A DNA stretch of 64,000 bases, taken from assembly GCF_001308265.1 (NCBI RefSeq), contig NZ_CP012023.1, forward strand, positions 1,192,932-1,256,931, read 5' to 3'. Under the pieces are notes generated by a model. It saw nothing but the letters and a program-made list of their open reading frames with translations. It searched no databases and had not been told where the DNA came from. Made by a program: the position numbers and the translations under genes. This document shows, piece by piece, positions 16,273-26,289 of the stretch; position 1 is the stretch's first letter; every line of letters begins with the position of its first letter. The stretch is from Celeribacter marinus. GTDB lineage: Bacteria; Pseudomonadota; Alphaproteobacteria; Rhodobacterales; Rhodobacteraceae.

Positions 16273-17787
16273 CTATTCGCTGACGATGAGCGACATAATG
16301 CGCTCTTGGCTCGCCTCGGCGGCGGTCAATTCACCGACCAACGCGCCCTCGTTCATGACATAAATTCGGTCGCACATGCCCAAAAGCTCGGGCATTTCCG
16401 ACGAGATCATGACCACGCCTTTTCCCTGCGCAGCCAGATCGTTGATGATTGTATAGATCTCGTATTTTGCACCCACGTCGATTCCGCGTGTCGGCTCGTC
16501 GAGGATCAAAACCTCAGGCTCGGTAAACAACCACTTGGCCAGAACGACCTTTTGTTGATTCCCGCCCGACAGGTTCATCACCTTTTGAAACACCGACGGG
16601 GTGCGCGTGGCCAAGGCTTCGCGGTAGCGTTCCGCCGCTTTGGTCTCTTCGTTCTTGTTGAGAATGCCACCCTTAGAGACCTCCTCAAGGTTGGCCAATG
16701 TAGTGTTGAATCGGATCGTTTCCTCCAACACGAGACCAAGAGATTTGCGGTCCTCGGTCACGTAGGCCAGACCTGCATCAATCGCACGGTCCACCTTCGA
16801 CACATCGACCTCTTTGCCATGCAGTTTGACGCTGCCCGAAATCTTTCGACCGTAGGATTTGCCAAACACCGACATGGCCAATTCTGTGCGCCCCGAGCCC
16901 ATCAGGCCCGCAATGCCGACGACCTCGCCCGCACGCACATTGAACGATGCGTTTTTGACCACTTGACGATCGCCGTGCTCGGGATGCCAGACGTTCCATC
17001 CGTCCACTTCCATCAACATCTTACCCGGAGAGCGCACATGTTCGGGATAGCGGTGCGTCATATCGCGACCCACCATGTCGGCCACGATTTTGTCCTCTGA
17101 CAGACCCTTTGCCGCTTGGGCAGAAACGGTTTGACCATCGCGGATCACCGTTACCGTGTCGGCAACATACCGGACTTCGTTAAGCTTGTGCGAGATGATG
17201 ATACAGGTGACGCCCTGTGATTTCAGCTCCAACATCAGATCAAGCAATTTGCGGCTGTCATTTTCTTGAAGCGCCGCCGTCGGCTCATCCAAAATCAACA
17301 GCTTCACGTCTTTTGACAGGGCCTTGGCAATCTCGACCAACTGCTGTTTGCCCACGCCAATACTATCGACCTTTGTGGTCGGCGTTTCCGCCAAACCGAC
17401 CTTTTTCAAAAGCTCTTCGGTGCGCGCATTGGTTTCGTGCCAATTGATCACGCCGTTCGCCGCGCGTTCATTGCCCAGAAAAATGTTCTCGGCAATCGAC
17501 AGGTCAGGCACCAATGCAAGCTCTTGGTGGATGATCACAATACCGCGATTCTCACTATCGCTAAGCGTTCTAAAAGCCGCGACATCACCCTCATAGTGAA
17601 TGTCGCCGTCATATGTTCCAATGGGGTAGATGCCCGAAAGCACCTTCATCAACGTCGATTTTCCGGCGCCATTTTCACCGCATATCGCGTGAATTTCGCC
17701 CTGTTCGACCTTGAGGTTCACCTGATCGAGCGCTTTCACGCCGGGGAACTCTTTGGTTATGTTTCTCATTTCCAGAAGTGTGGTCAT
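16273..17787 (-). CDS. gguA: Sugar ABC transporter ATP-binding protein GguA
   Basis: A 504-residue duplicated ATPase of the MglA/XylG/AraG type. The first domain has Walker [10 protein letters not shown] (residues about 37-45); the second has the degenerate GLMGSGRTE and the signature [15 protein letters not shown] with Walker [15 protein letters not shown]. It powers the ChvE-dependent sugar importer. A stable hairpin separates it from chvE upstream, which probably lowers its expression relative to the binding protein. Confidence 0.93.
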   Translation of the reverse strand: MTTLLEMRNITKEFPGVKALDQVNLKVEQGEIHAICGENGAGKSTLMKVLSGIYPIGTYDGDIHYEGDVAAFRTLSDSENRGIVIIHQELALVPDLSIAENIFLGNERAANGVINWHETNARTEELLKKVGLAETPTTKVDSIGVGKQQLVEIAKALSKDVKLLILDEPTAALQENDSRKLLDLMLELKSQGVTCIIISHKLNEVRYVADTVTVIRDGQTVSAQAAKGLSEDKIVADMVGRDMTHRYPEHVRSPGKMLMEVDGWNVWHPEHGDRQVVKNASFNVRAGEVVGIAGLMGSGRTELAMSVFGKSYGRKISGSVKLHGKEVDVSKVDRAIDAGLAYVTEDRKSLGLVLEETIRFNTTLANLEEVSKGGILNKNEETKAAERYREALATRTPSVFQKVMNLSGGNQQKVVLAKWLFTEPEVLILDEPTRGIDVGAKYEIYTIINDLAAQGKGVVMISSEMPELLGMCDRIYVMNEGALVGELTAAEASQERIMSLIVSE

Positions 17788-17861
17788 GGCGTGCCCTTCT
17801 GCGGGGTATACGTACCCCTTTAATCAAAACCCCATCGCCACACGTGGCATTATGAGGTGCA

Positions 17862-17893
17862 GCCGCCCGAGCCTCTAGGGAAACTCGGGCGGC
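17862..17893. repeat. Hairpin between chvE and gguA
   Basis: GCCGCCCGAG and CTCGGGCGGC pair perfectly over 10 bases around a 12-base loop. There is no T-run on the minus strand after it, so it is best read as an mRNA-stabilising or processing hairpin at the 3' end of chvE, of the kind found after many binding-protein genes. Confidence 0.7.
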
Positions 17894-17918
17894 CTCGCGT
17901 AAGTTAAGATCAAGTCAC

Positions 17919-18971
17919 TTACTTGATTTGATCCATTGTGTAGTAACCGGTGTCGATCAGACGCTCTTCCCAGTTGGACGCATCCACGGGAAGCGGCTCC
18001 AAAAGGTACGCGGGGATCACTTTGACGCCATTGTCGTAGGTCGTCGTGTCGTTGATCTCTGGCTCGGAACCGCCCAGAACAGCGTCAACCATGCCCACGG
18101 TCACTTTTGCAAGCTCGCGTGTGTCTTTGAAAATCGTGGAATACTGCTCGCCTGCGAGGATGGATTTCACGGACGGAACTTCAGCATCCTGACCGGACAC
18201 GATTGGCATTTTCATATCGCCAGATCCGTATCCAACGCCTTTGAGCGAGGACAGGATACCGATGGACAGACCATCGTAGGGAGACAAAACACCGTGGACT
18301 TCTTTGTCGGTGTAATGCGCGGACAACAGGTTATCCATGCGCGCCTGTGCGACCGCACCATCCCAACGCAATGTCCCGACTTTGTCCATGCCCATTTGAC
18401 CGGACTGAACCACAACGGTGCCGTCTGCAATCAGAGGATCAAACACGGACATCGCGCCATTGTAGAAGAAGTAGGCGTTGTTGTCGTCAGGTGAGCCGCC
18501 GAAAAGCTCAACGTTGTAAGGGCCATCACCAAAGCGGGCTTTGAGGCCTTCAACGATTGTTGTTGCCTGCTGAACGCCGACTTTGAAGTTGTCGAATGTG
18601 GCGTAGTAGTCAACATCGCCAGAATCGCGGATCAGGCGGTCATAGGCGATCACCTTCACGCCAGCAGCGGCAGCGTTGGCGAGCGCATTGGACAGCGTTG
18701 TGCCGTCGATCGCCGCAATCACGAGCACGTCCACACCTTTGGTGACCATGTTCTCGATCTGTGCGAGCTGGTTGGGGATGTCGTCCTCTGCGTATTGCAG
18801 ATCGGCTGTGTAGCCCGCAGCTTCGAGTTCTTTAACCATGTTGTCGCCGTCAGCGATCCAACGTGCCGAAGATTTTGTTGGCATCGCGATGCCCACAGTG
18901 CCTTCTGCCCATGCAGAAATCGCAAGCGTGGAGACAGCGGCGGCAAGCGCTAGTGTTTTTGTAAGTTTCAT
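17919..18971 (-). CDS. chvE: Multiple-sugar-binding periplasmic protein ChvE
   Basis: A 350-residue exported binding protein of the XylF/ChvE class. The signal peptide ([19 protein letters not shown]) begins at the ATG at 18971, which has GGAGGATAC upstream; a much longer upstream frame is discarded. Mature motifs include [36 protein letters not shown] and [20 protein letters not shown], all characteristic. It binds L-arabinose, D-galactose and similar sugars in the periplasm and delivers them to GguAB. It is first in the operon, facing the divergent gbpR-like regulator. Confidence 0.93.
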   Translation of the reverse strand: MKLTKTLALAAAVSTLAISAWAEGTVGIAMPTKSSARWIADGDNMVKELEAAGYTADLQYAEDDIPNQLAQIENMVTKGVDVLVIAAIDGTTLSNALANAAAAGVKVIAYDRLIRDSGDVDYYATFDNFKVGVQQATTIVEGLKARFGDGPYNVELFGGSPDDNNAYFFYNGAMSVFDPLIADGTVVVQSGQMGMDKVGTLRWDGAVAQARMDNLLSAHYTDKEVHGVLSPYDGLSIGILSSLKGVGYGSGDMKMPIVSGQDAEVPSVKSILAGEQYSTIFKDTRELAKVTVGMVDAVLGGSEPEINDTTTYDNGVKVIPAYLLEPLPVDASNWEERLIDTGYYTMDQIK

Positions 18972-19087
18972 GAATGTATCCTCCCAAGACCGGAAAAGCC
19001 GGTCGTCGTCAATAAGACCGGAATCGGTCCCGACGTACATAACGTCGGCGGTGATAAAGCCTTGGCATCTCATCCCAGTCAAATTAT

Positions 19088-19107
19088 GTATAATTATTAA
19101 ATCATAC
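19088..19107. promoter_or_regulatory. Probable LysR-type operator between chvE and its regulator
   Basis: GTATAATTATTAAATCATAC is an imperfect 20-base dyad (T-N11-A type) in the AT-rich part of the divergent region, 41 bases upstream of the regulator ATG and 116 upstream of chvE. Position and symmetry fit the binding site of the GbpR-like protein. Confidence 0.5.
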
Positions 19108-19148
19108 CATTTAAGATATCTTATGTTGCCTTTTTGACTGGAGCCCCG

Positions 19149-20084
19149 ATGACCGATCTTTTGCGCAAGGGAATGAAAATCAATCATCTGCGTCTTGCAG
19201 CGGCCCTATTGACCGAAGCAAAACTCACAGACGCAGCTCATGCTTTGGGTATTGCACAACCGGCAGCATCGCGGCTTGCCTCTGAAATTGAAACCATCAT
19301 TGATGCCCAATTTTATCAACGCGAGGGGCGTGGTATTGCGTTGACGCCCGAGGGGCACGCCTTAGCGATCCGCGCAGACCGTATTCTAAACGAGATTGGC
19401 GATGCAGGCCGCGAAATCGACGAGTTGCGGCGCGGGCTTACGGGCACGGTTGCGATTGGCGCCGTAACGGGGCCAGCAATTGATCTTGTTTTGCCAGTCG
19501 TGCGCCACGCGCGCATTGACATGCCTGCCGCACAGGTCGAGATCGAAGTGGCAACATCTGACCATTTGCGTGACATGGTTCTTGATCGCCGCCTCGACTT
19601 TGCACTCGCGCGGCTCCCCGAAGATTCAACCGCCACTTTGTTCGACTACACACCCATCGGCGTAGAGCCCGTAAGCCTCATCGCCCGGCAAAATCACCCT
19701 TTGATGCGCGCGCAAGCCGACACATCCCTTGAAAGCCTGTTAAACTACGATTGGGTCATGCCCGCATCTGGCGCGATCTTGCGCCAAACCGTTGAGCGGG
19801 CGCTGCGCGATTTAGGCCATGCTCCCCCGGCGCGCGTCCTCAACACGTCGTCGTTCTTGCTGACACTTGCCGCCGTGAGCCAAACCAATGCAATTGCACC
19901 AATCGCCTCAGCGGTCGCACATATTTTTGGTGCGGATGGTCAAATCCAAACGTTGAATACCACCTTGGAGTTGGCTGTGGACGAATTTGGGATTTTGACG
20001 CGCGCAGGGACACACCTCACGCCCACAGCGGAACGTCTGCGCGATCTCATTATGGATATGGGTAAGAGAAACCAAACAAATTGA
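19149..20084 (+). CDS. gbpR: LysR-family regulator, GbpR-like
   Basis: A 311-residue LysR-type regulator. The N-terminal helix-turn-helix (about 12-70; [23 protein letters not shown]) is followed by a substrate-binding domain. In Agrobacterium GbpR is divergent from chvE and controls it in response to sugars; the same arrangement here is the basis for the name. The ATG at 19149 has GGAG upstream; a TTG at 19134 in the same frame is less likely. The gene ends nine bases from the convergent urtE. Confidence 0.85.
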   Translation: MTDLLRKGMKINHLRLAAALLTEAKLTDAAHALGIAQPAASRLASEIETIIDAQFYQREGRGIALTPEGHALAIRADRILNEIGDAGREIDELRRGLTGTVAIGAVTGPAIDLVLPVVRHARIDMPAAQVEIEVATSDHLRDMVLDRRLDFALARLPEDSTATLFDYTPIGVEPVSLIARQNHPLMRAQADTSLESLLNYDWVMPASGAILRQTVERALRDLGHAPPARVLNTSSFLLTLAAVSQTNAIAPIASAVAHIFGADGQIQTLNTTLELAVDEFGILTRAGTHLTPTAERLRDLIMDMGKRNQTN

Positions 20085-20092
20085 TCCAAACT

Positions 20093-20791
20093 TTACGCGA
20101 TGCGAAACACCTTAGCCGCGTCCGCTTTTGATATCTCCGATTTTTCGTGGCGCGATGTGACCTTGCCACGCTCCATGAACACCAACTGATCAGCAAGATC
20201 ATATGCAAACTCGAAATACTGCTCCACGAGGACAATCGCCATATCGCCACGATCGCGCAAAAGAGAAATCACTCGACCGATTTGCTGAATGATATTAGGC
20301 TGAATACCCTCTGTCGGCTCGTCGAGCAAAAGCAACTTTGGCTTGATGATGAGAGCGCGGGCAATGGCAAGTTGTTGTTGCTGACCTCCCGACAAATCTC
20401 CGCCGCGACGATGCATAAAGTCTTTGAGGATCGGGAAAAGTTCAAACACCTCATCAGGAATAAACCGCTCATCACGCGGCAAACAGGTAAAGCCCGTTTC
20501 CAAATTTTCTTTGACCGTGAGCAATGGGAAAATCATCCGCCCTTGTGGAACGACAGCCACGCCTTTTTTGGCCAAACCATCAGCACCCAACCGCCCCACG
20601 TCCTCACCATCGAGTGACATTGACCCGCCGGAGCGCGGATGCGTGCCGCAAATCGCCTTCAACAGGGACGTTTTCCCGACGCCATTCGTACCCATAATAC
20701 AGGTCACTTCCCCCGCTTTGGCGGTGATGTCGACATCGTAAAGAATTTGAGAGCCGCCATAATGGAGAGACAGGTTTTGCACATCCAACAT
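20093..20791 (-). CDS. urtE: Urea ABC transporter ATP-binding protein UrtE
   Basis: A 232-residue LivF-type ATPase. Walker A GTNGVGKTS (about 34-42), signature LSGGQQQQLAIARAL and Walker B LLLLDEPTEGIQPNI are intact; EGIQPNII is typical of UrtE. It is the last gene of urtABCDE and pairs with UrtD to power urea import. Its start, with GGGGAGAT upstream, lies three bases after the urtD stop. Confidence 0.92.
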   Translation of the reverse strand: MLDVQNLSLHYGGSQILYDVDITAKAGEVTCIMGTNGVGKTSLLKAICGTHPRSGGSMSLDGEDVGRLGADGLAKKGVAVVPQGRMIFPLLTVKENLETGFTCLPRDERFIPDEVFELFPILKDFMHRRGGDLSGGQQQQLAIARALIIKPKLLLLDEPTEGIQPNIIQQIGRVISLLRDRGDMAIVLVEQYFEFAYDLADQLVFMERGKVTSRHEKSEISKADAAKVFRIA

Positions 20792-20794
20792 CGG

Positions 20795-21535
20795 TTATCT
20801 CCCCAGATAGACGTCGATGACGTCTTGGTTTTGTGTGACGTGATCAAGTGAGCCTTCGGCCAAAACAGATCCTTCGTGAAGTACGGTCACCTTGCACTCG
20901 AGGCGGCGAACAAATTCCATATCGTGTTCCACCACAACAACCGCGCGTGTTTTCGCCGCTTCCTTCAAAATATCCGTTGTCTGTTCTCGCTCGCCCAATG
21001 TCATGCCCGCGGCGGGTTCGTCGACAAGCAACAATTTTGGATCTTGTGCCAACAGCATTCCAATCTCCAACCACTGCTTTTGGCCATGAGACAACTCGCC
21101 GGACTTGCGTGGCAGGTGCTCTTGTAGTCCGATTTCAGCGGCCAATTCCTCAACCTTTGCGATATCCGCAAACTTGGGTTTGAAAAACAAAACGGCCAAG
21201 GGCGAGCGATCGTTTTTGACGGCCATCAGCAGGTTGTCGAAAACCGATTGATCCTCAAACACAGTGGGGCGTTGGAACTTTCGACCGATCCCCATGCGGG
21301 CAATTTTGGCCTCATTCATGCCGACGAGATTGCGTGACAAATCCCCCCATAAAACCGATCCCTCATCCGGTTTCGTCTTGCCCGTGACAATATCCATGAA
21401 CGTAGTTTTGCCGGCACCATTCGGGCCGATGATGGCGCGCATTTCGGCGTGCCCGATAGAGAATGACAAGTTGTTGATGGCGCGAAACCCGTCGAAGGAA
21501 ACACAAACGCCGGAAACTTCTAAAAGCTGGCTCAT
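20795..21535 (-). CDS. urtD: Urea ABC transporter ATP-binding protein UrtD
   Basis: A 246-residue LivG-type ATPase with Walker A GPNGAGKTT (about 37-45), the UrtD-like signature ELSHGQKQWLEIGMLL and Walker B LLLVDEPAAGMT. Its ATG overlaps the urtC stop by four bases, giving translational coupling. Confidence 0.92.
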   Translation of the reverse strand: MSQLLEVSGVCVSFDGFRAINNLSFSIGHAEMRAIIGPNGAGKTTFMDIVTGKTKPDEGSVLWGDLSRNLVGMNEAKIARMGIGRKFQRPTVFEDQSVFDNLLMAVKNDRSPLAVLFFKPKFADIAKVEELAAEIGLQEHLPRKSGELSHGQKQWLEIGMLLAQDPKLLLVDEPAAGMTLGEREQTTDILKEAAKTRAVVVVEHDMEFVRRLECKVTVLHEGSVLAEGSLDHVTQNQDVIDVYLGR

Positions 21536-22758
21536 TTCTTTGCCTCCTCTTGACGCAACGCGCCCGCGTCTGGCCCAAGTGCCGCCCCGCGGCGGTTGGG
21601 TGACAAACGCCCCGATACGAGATCGATCAAACCACCAATCCCCTTAGGCGCGAACAGCGTCACCATCACAAACGACAAACCTAATAGAACCTGCCACCAA
21701 TCCACCCATTTGATTGTGTAAAACCCAAGAGGGATATCTGGCGCCTGTCCACCCGTGAACCACGTCGAAACGAGCGAGACAAACGATGCGCCGATCACCG
21801 CTCCGTAAATGCGACCACGCCCGCCAATTGCCACCCAGACAGCAAGATATATTGACGCAATGGGGGCCACTTCGGCGGGATTGATGATGCCCGCTTGCGG
21901 ATAGTAAAGCGCGCCACCGATTGCGGCGATGATCGCCGTGAGCACGAATACAAAGAGTTTGAACCCTTCGACAGAATAGCCAAGGAACCGAACCCTCGCC
22001 TCGTCATCGCGTATCCCGCGAATAACCGACCCAAACTTTCCCGATACGACAAATGCGGCGATGAGATAGGTCACGAGTAGGGCAAAGGCCGAGGCCCAAA
22101 AGAACCAAATCGAAATAAAGTCCTGACTGACCCCATCCGCACCAGGCAGGTTTTGCAAGCCCGACAAACCATTGTTCCCGCGCAACCCGCTATCGTTTTG
22201 AAAGAGATAGAGGGATAGCGCGAGCGTCATCGCTTGGGTCAGAATCGACAGATAGACGCCCGTGACACGCGAGCGAAACGCAAGCCACCCGAACACCAAC
22301 GCAAGCACACCCGGAACGATGACGACCAGTGCAATTTGCGCCCAAAAACTGTGCGCGAACATCCAGACCAACGGGAAATCAGATGAACCGACGACCCCAA
22401 AGATTTGCGTGCCAATCGCATCCGACACCTCGGACGATGTCGGCGGCAAAGTGGCCTGTGCCATGGAGCCCGCAACAATTATTTTGGTGCGGGCATACAT
22501 TAACCACATACCGATCATGTAGCCGCCAAGACCGAAAAAAGCGAAATGCCCGAGCGATAGAATGCCCGTGTAGCCCCACACCAAATCCATCGAAATCGCA
22601 ACCAGCGCAAGACAAAGCGTCTTGCCCAACGTTTTCACAAACGAGGTCGAGATTGCCCCTGCCCCGTAAGCTTCAGACATCAACGTTACAGCTACCGTAA
22701 AGACGATGAGGACCGCGACAAAAACGGGTAATGACGGGTTCTTTTTCAGAAAATCCAT
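21532..22758 (-). CDS. urtC: Urea ABC transporter permease UrtC
   Basis: A 408-residue LivM-type permease with about ten hydrophobic helices. The family blocks SMDLVWGYTGILSLGHFAFFGLGGYMIGMWL and IWVAIGGRGRIYGAV-like segment are present. It forms the channel with UrtB. The start has GGGAGA upstream and follows the urtB stop by three bases. Confidence 0.93.
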   Translation of the reverse strand: MDFLKKNPSLPVFVAVLIVFTVAVTLMSEAYGAGAISTSFVKTLGKTLCLALVAISMDLVWGYTGILSLGHFAFFGLGGYMIGMWLMYARTKIIVAGSMAQATLPPTSSEVSDAIGTQIFGVVGSSDFPLVWMFAHSFWAQIALVVIVPGVLALVFGWLAFRSRVTGVYLSILTQAMTLALSLYLFQNDSGLRGNNGLSGLQNLPGADGVSQDFISIWFFWASAFALLVTYLIAAFVVSGKFGSVIRGIRDDEARVRFLGYSVEGFKLFVFVLTAIIAAIGGALYYPQAGIINPAEVAPIASIYLAVWVAIGGRGRIYGAVIGASFVSLVSTWFTGGQAPDIPLGFYTIKWVDWWQVLLGLSFVMVTLFAPKGIGGLIDLVSGRLSPNRRGAALGPDAGALRQEEAKK

Positions 22759-22761
22759 TGG

Positions 22762-24717
22762 TTAATCTCCCGCCGCGCGACCTTTGAGGGCGATTATGCC
22801 CTTGGGTCTGAATTGAATGAAAATGATGATGAAAACGATCATATAGGTTTGTGCCGCCAAAGTGTTTGAGGGGTTGAGCCACTCAATGCCTTTTTGGAAG
22901 AACCCGATCATCCCAGCGCCCAAAAGCGTGCCCCAAATATTGCCCACACCGCCGACAACAACCGTCATAAAGGACTGAACGATGTAGTCTGCACCGAGTT
23001 CGGAGGTCACTTTGGCATAGAGGCCAATCGCCACGCCCGCGACCCCCGCGATGCCTGAACCAAGCCCGAAGGTGAGCATGTTCACTCTGTCGGGATTGAT
23101 CCCCATAGAGGCCGCCATAGAGGGGTTTTGCGTTACGGCGCGCGTCTCCAACCCGAGGCGGGTTTTCTTCATGATAAAGAGGAATACGCCTAGAAAGATC
23201 AGCGCGAGCACGAAAATTGCAATGCGGATGTACGAAATCGCAAGCACGTCATTGAACACCAACGCACTGTCCAGCCATGCGGGAGATGTGAGCGGACGCG
23301 CTTGCGTGCCAAAGATGTTCTTTGCGATTTGTTGTAGCGCGATGGACACCCCGAATGTGGCGAGCAGCGTTTCAAGCGGGCGCGAATACAACCAACGGAT
23401 AATCAAGCGCTCCATCGCGACACCCGCCGCGAATGTAACGGCAAAGGCCAGCGGGATCGCCACGATGATCGACGCGGTGTAGTTGGGAATGATCTGTTGG
23501 ACGACATAGCCCGTGTACGCCCCCATCATGATGAATTCACCATGTGCCATGTTGATCACACCCATCACCCCGAACGTGATCGCCAGACCAATTGCTGCCA
23601 GAAAATAGATCGACGCCAACGATAGGCCATCCAATAAAAGATCCGCGGTTTGGTTGATGCCAACCGCTCGGTTGATGGATTTTAACGTGGCCTCTGCGGC
23701 ATCTGTCACGGCCTTTGAGGGCTCGTCGTAGACCTCGACAAATCGGGCCGCTGTCGCCGCACGTTCCATTGTAAAGCTTGGATCATACGCAGGCACAGTG
23801 CCATTTGCAGCAAGTGCGCTATATGCGGCATCGCGCGCAGATTGGGTATTCAAATCGGCCACAGCGTAGCCACCAACTTTCCCGTCGACAATATTGGCCT
23901 CAAGTGCAGATTTGCGTTCATCCCGTGTCGGTTGCGCGGTCACAAGGCCAGCATCGACAAGCATGGCAAACGCATCGGAAATTGGTAGAACCTCGCTCCC
24001 CGCCTTAATCTGACCTTTGACGTTTGCTCCCTCGGGCAACGTGTCAGAGAGTGCGATCTTCGTCGATATGACGGGGTTAAGCGCCGCGCGTGCGTCTATA
24101 GACAGTGACCCGTCAAATCCATCAATAGCCGCGATGCGTGCACTGTCGTCGGTATCGAACGAGATCGTTAAAAGGCGCTCTGTCGTTTGTTTGAGCGCTT
24201 TGATCTGCACATTCGTTTCGCTCGCGATAGACGCACGCAAGGGCACAAGGTGCGCCGCTTCGCCATCGCGCTGAATGGCCAAAAGCGCCTCACGTCGACG
24301 CTCGGGGTCCGGATCATTGAGCTGGAACTGAACAAGTGCGGCACCAATCATGGCCCGAATGCCTGAATTGGGCTTAATCTGTTGTATCGCGGCTTTGTTG
24401 TAGTCACCAACGGGTGCGCCGTCCTCAAACGCAAAGAGCGTATACGTTTCTGCATCTAGGGGTTGCGCATAATAAAATGCGCCCTCGTCCTCGACAAACC
24501 AAAGGTTCTTTTCTTGCCATTGTTGCAACACCGTTTGCGCAGCTAGCAGTCCCGATGATGACACGGCATCAATAGCCGGGCCAATGGATTTGCGCGAAGA
24601 TGCTACAATCGCGTCTGCGTGTTCTTGCAATACGTTTTGGATGGTTCGGTCTTGGGCGGAAGCGGTGCAGACAAACGTCATCATGCACACACATAAGGCA
24701 GTCAAAAAGCGGATCAT
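22762..24717 (-). CDS. urtB: Urea ABC transporter permease UrtB
   Basis: A 651-residue LivH-type permease with the long N-terminal exported domain typical of proteobacterial UrtB. Signal peptide at 1-22 (ends TASAQ), soluble periplasmic region to about 350, then the membrane part (GLAITFGVMGVINMAHGEFIMMGAYTGY). The ATG at 24717 is preferred because the signal peptide starts there; a GTG 13 codons upstream is possible and has a better ribosome site. A hairpin separates it from urtA. Confidence 0.92.
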   Translation of the reverse strand: MIRFLTALCVCMMTFVCTASAQDRTIQNVLQEHADAIVASSRKSIGPAIDAVSSSGLLAAQTVLQQWQEKNLWFVEDEGAFYYAQPLDAETYTLFAFEDGAPVGDYNKAAIQQIKPNSGIRAMIGAALVQFQLNDPDPERRREALLAIQRDGEAAHLVPLRASIASETNVQIKALKQTTERLLTISFDTDDSARIAAIDGFDGSLSIDARAALNPVISTKIALSDTLPEGANVKGQIKAGSEVLPISDAFAMLVDAGLVTAQPTRDERKSALEANIVDGKVGGYAVADLNTQSARDAAYSALAANGTVPAYDPSFTMERAATAARFVEVYDEPSKAVTDAAEATLKSINRAVGINQTADLLLDGLSLASIYFLAAIGLAITFGVMGVINMAHGEFIMMGAYTGYVVQQIIPNYTASIIVAIPLAFAVTFAAGVAMERLIIRWLYSRPLETLLATFGVSIALQQIAKNIFGTQARPLTSPAWLDSALVFNDVLAISYIRIAIFVLALIFLGVFLFIMKKTRLGLETRAVTQNPSMAASMGINPDRVNMLTFGLGSGIAGVAGVAIGLYAKVTSELGADYIVQSFMTVVVGGVGNIWGTLLGAGMIGFFQKGIEWLNPSNTLAAQTYMIVFIIIFIQFRPKGIIALKGRAAGD

Positions 24718-24745
24718 TGCAGGGATCTTCTTGTTAGGATGCAAA

Positions 24746-24769
24746 AGGGGCGACACACGCGCCGCCCCT
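24746..24769 (-). terminator. Attenuator-like hairpin between urtA and urtB
   Basis: On the minus strand AGGGGCG and CGCCCCT form a GC-rich stem followed by TTTT. It probably causes partial termination or 3'-end stabilisation so that the binding protein UrtA is made in excess over the membrane and ATPase parts. Confidence 0.6.
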
Positions 24770-24789
24770 CAATTTCATTTTAAGTCAGA

Positions 24790-26076
24790 TTAGTAGTTCG
24801 ACTTGAGCTGAACGCAGGTTTCGGTTTCGGTGTTGTACATACCGCACCCGAGATCTTTCCAATCGGAGATCAAAACTGCACTTTCAGGCAAGAAGTCGGT
24901 CCATGCATCGCCTGGAACCGGATCAGTGGCAGAGATGATATCGAACTGACCATCCTCTAGGATTTCACCGATCAGAACCGGCTTGGACAGGTGATGGTTG
25001 ACGCCCATCACAGCCGTACCGCCCGTGAGGTTCGGGAATTCCTGGCCGTACATCGCGGTGCGAACAGCATCAACATCGGTTGAGCCAGCAGCGGTCGCGG
25101 CGTTGACCCACATGTTAAAGCCGATGTAATGCGCCTCCATCGGATCGTTGGTCACACGCTCTGCACCCATCCGCTCTTTCCATGACGCAACCCATTCGGA
25201 GTTGAGATCGGATTCGGCGGATTGGAAGTAGTTCCATGCAGCGAGGTGACCGACGAGGTTCGACGTATCAAGGCCCGACAATTCCTCTTCGCCCACGGAG
25301 AATGCAACAACAGGGATGTCATCAGCAGACACGCCCGCAGCCGCAAGTTCTTTGTAAAAGCCGATGTTTGCATCGCCATTGATTGTAGAGATCACACCAA
25401 CCTTCTTACCGTCAGCGCCAAGGGCAACCACGTCAGCCACAATTTTCGACCAATCAGAATGGCCAAACGGGGTGTAGTTCACAAAAATATCTTCTTGGGC
25501 AATACCTTTGGATTTGAGGTAGCTTTCGAGGATATTGTTTGTTGTCCGCGGGTACACATAGTCAGTGCCCAGCAATGCAAATTTCTCGACACCAAGCTCG
25601 TCAAGAAAGTAGTCCGTGGCGGGGATCGCTTGTTGGTTGGGGGCTGCACCTGTGTAAAATACGTTTTTGGAGCTCTCTTCGCCCTCGTATTGAACGGGGT
25701 AGAACAACAGGCCGTTGAGCTCTTCGATCACGGGCAATACGGATTTGCGTGACACAGATGTCCAGTTGCCAAAGATGACGTCAACATCGTGGACGGTCAA
25801 AAGCTCACGGGCTTTTTCGGCAAACAGCGGCCAGTCGGATGCGGGGTCGACAACAACCGCTTCCAAGTCACAGCCAAGAACACCGCCCTTTTCATTTTGC
25901 TGTTCAATCAGCATTTCCATCGTGTCTTTGAGAGTCGTCTCGGAAATGGCCATCGTGCCAGACAAGGAGTGCAGTACACCGACCTTGATCGGACAATCTT
26001 GGGCGACTGCGGCGGAGGCCAGTGCAGTGCTGGCGAAAAGAGCAGAGGCCAGAGTTGATTTGAGTTTGGTGTTCAC
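24790..26076 (-). CDS. urtA: Urea ABC transporter substrate-binding protein UrtA
   Basis: A 428-residue periplasmic binding protein. The GTG at 26076 follows AAGGGA and begins a signal peptide (ends SAAVAQ); an upstream ATG frame to 26145 is discarded. The mature start CPIKVGVLHSLSGTMAISE and the blocks FGNWTSVSRKSVLPVIEE and GTDYVYPRTTNNI are diagnostic of UrtA. First gene of urtABCDE. No urease or urea carboxylase genes are in the window, so the imported urea must be processed by genes elsewhere. Confidence 0.93.
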   Translation of the reverse strand: MNTKLKSTLASALFASTALASAAVAQDCPIKVGVLHSLSGTMAISETTLKDTMEMLIEQQNEKGGVLGCDLEAVVVDPASDWPLFAEKARELLTVHDVDVIFGNWTSVSRKSVLPVIEELNGLLFYPVQYEGEESSKNVFYTGAAPNQQAIPATDYFLDELGVEKFALLGTDYVYPRTTNNILESYLKSKGIAQEDIFVNYTPFGHSDWSKIVADVVALGADGKKVGVISTINGDANIGFYKELAAAGVSADDIPVVAFSVGEEELSGLDTSNLVGHLAAWNYFQSAESDLNSEWVASWKERMGAERVTNDPMEAHYIGFNMWVNAATAAGSTDVDAVRTAMYGQEFPNLTGGTAVMGVNHHLSKPVLIGEILEDGQFDIISATDPVPGDAWTDFLPESAVLISDWKDLGCGMYNTETETCVQLKSNY

Positions 26077-26201
26077 GTCTAGGTTCCCTTGTTGGAACGC
26101 GACAAGTTGGAGGCGCCACCCGCATACGGGCGTCCATTCAATCATTTGAATTTGGAATATTATCGCCTACAGTCTCCTTGCAGCGCTGAGCAGTTGCATT
26201 A

Positions 26202-26245
26202 AGCGGTGGTGGTGACCGGCAAGTCTGACCGCCGCCGCTTTTTCT
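26202..26245 (+). terminator. Terminator-like hairpin upstream of urtA
   Basis: AGCGGTGGTGGT and ACCGCCGCCGCT pair over 12 positions with G-U wobbles, followed by TTTTT on the plus strand. No plus-strand gene precedes it, so it would end an unannotated small RNA transcribed away from urtA, or act as a leader hairpin on the urtA mRNA. Confidence 0.4.
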
Positions 26246-26289
26246 CACGGCCTCAGGGACAACTCTGTGTGTCCGTCATGAAGGCCGTG
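26246..26289. other. Nested inverted repeat in the 424-base urtA upstream region
   Basis: Outer arms CACGGCC (26246-26252) and GGCCGTG (26283-26289) enclose inner arms GGACA (26257-26261) and TGTCC (26270-26274). It sits directly beside the terminator-like hairpin. The rest of the intergenic interval to 26500 shows no supported gene. Confidence 0.4.

Noticed and set aside
16255..17100. A 281-codon plus-strand frame opposite gguA
   Set aside because: Antisense to a conserved ATPase; no domain signature.
18832..18839. TTAACCAT octamer as a CtrA site
   Set aside because: Lies inside the chvE coding sequence far from its start; treated as a chance match.
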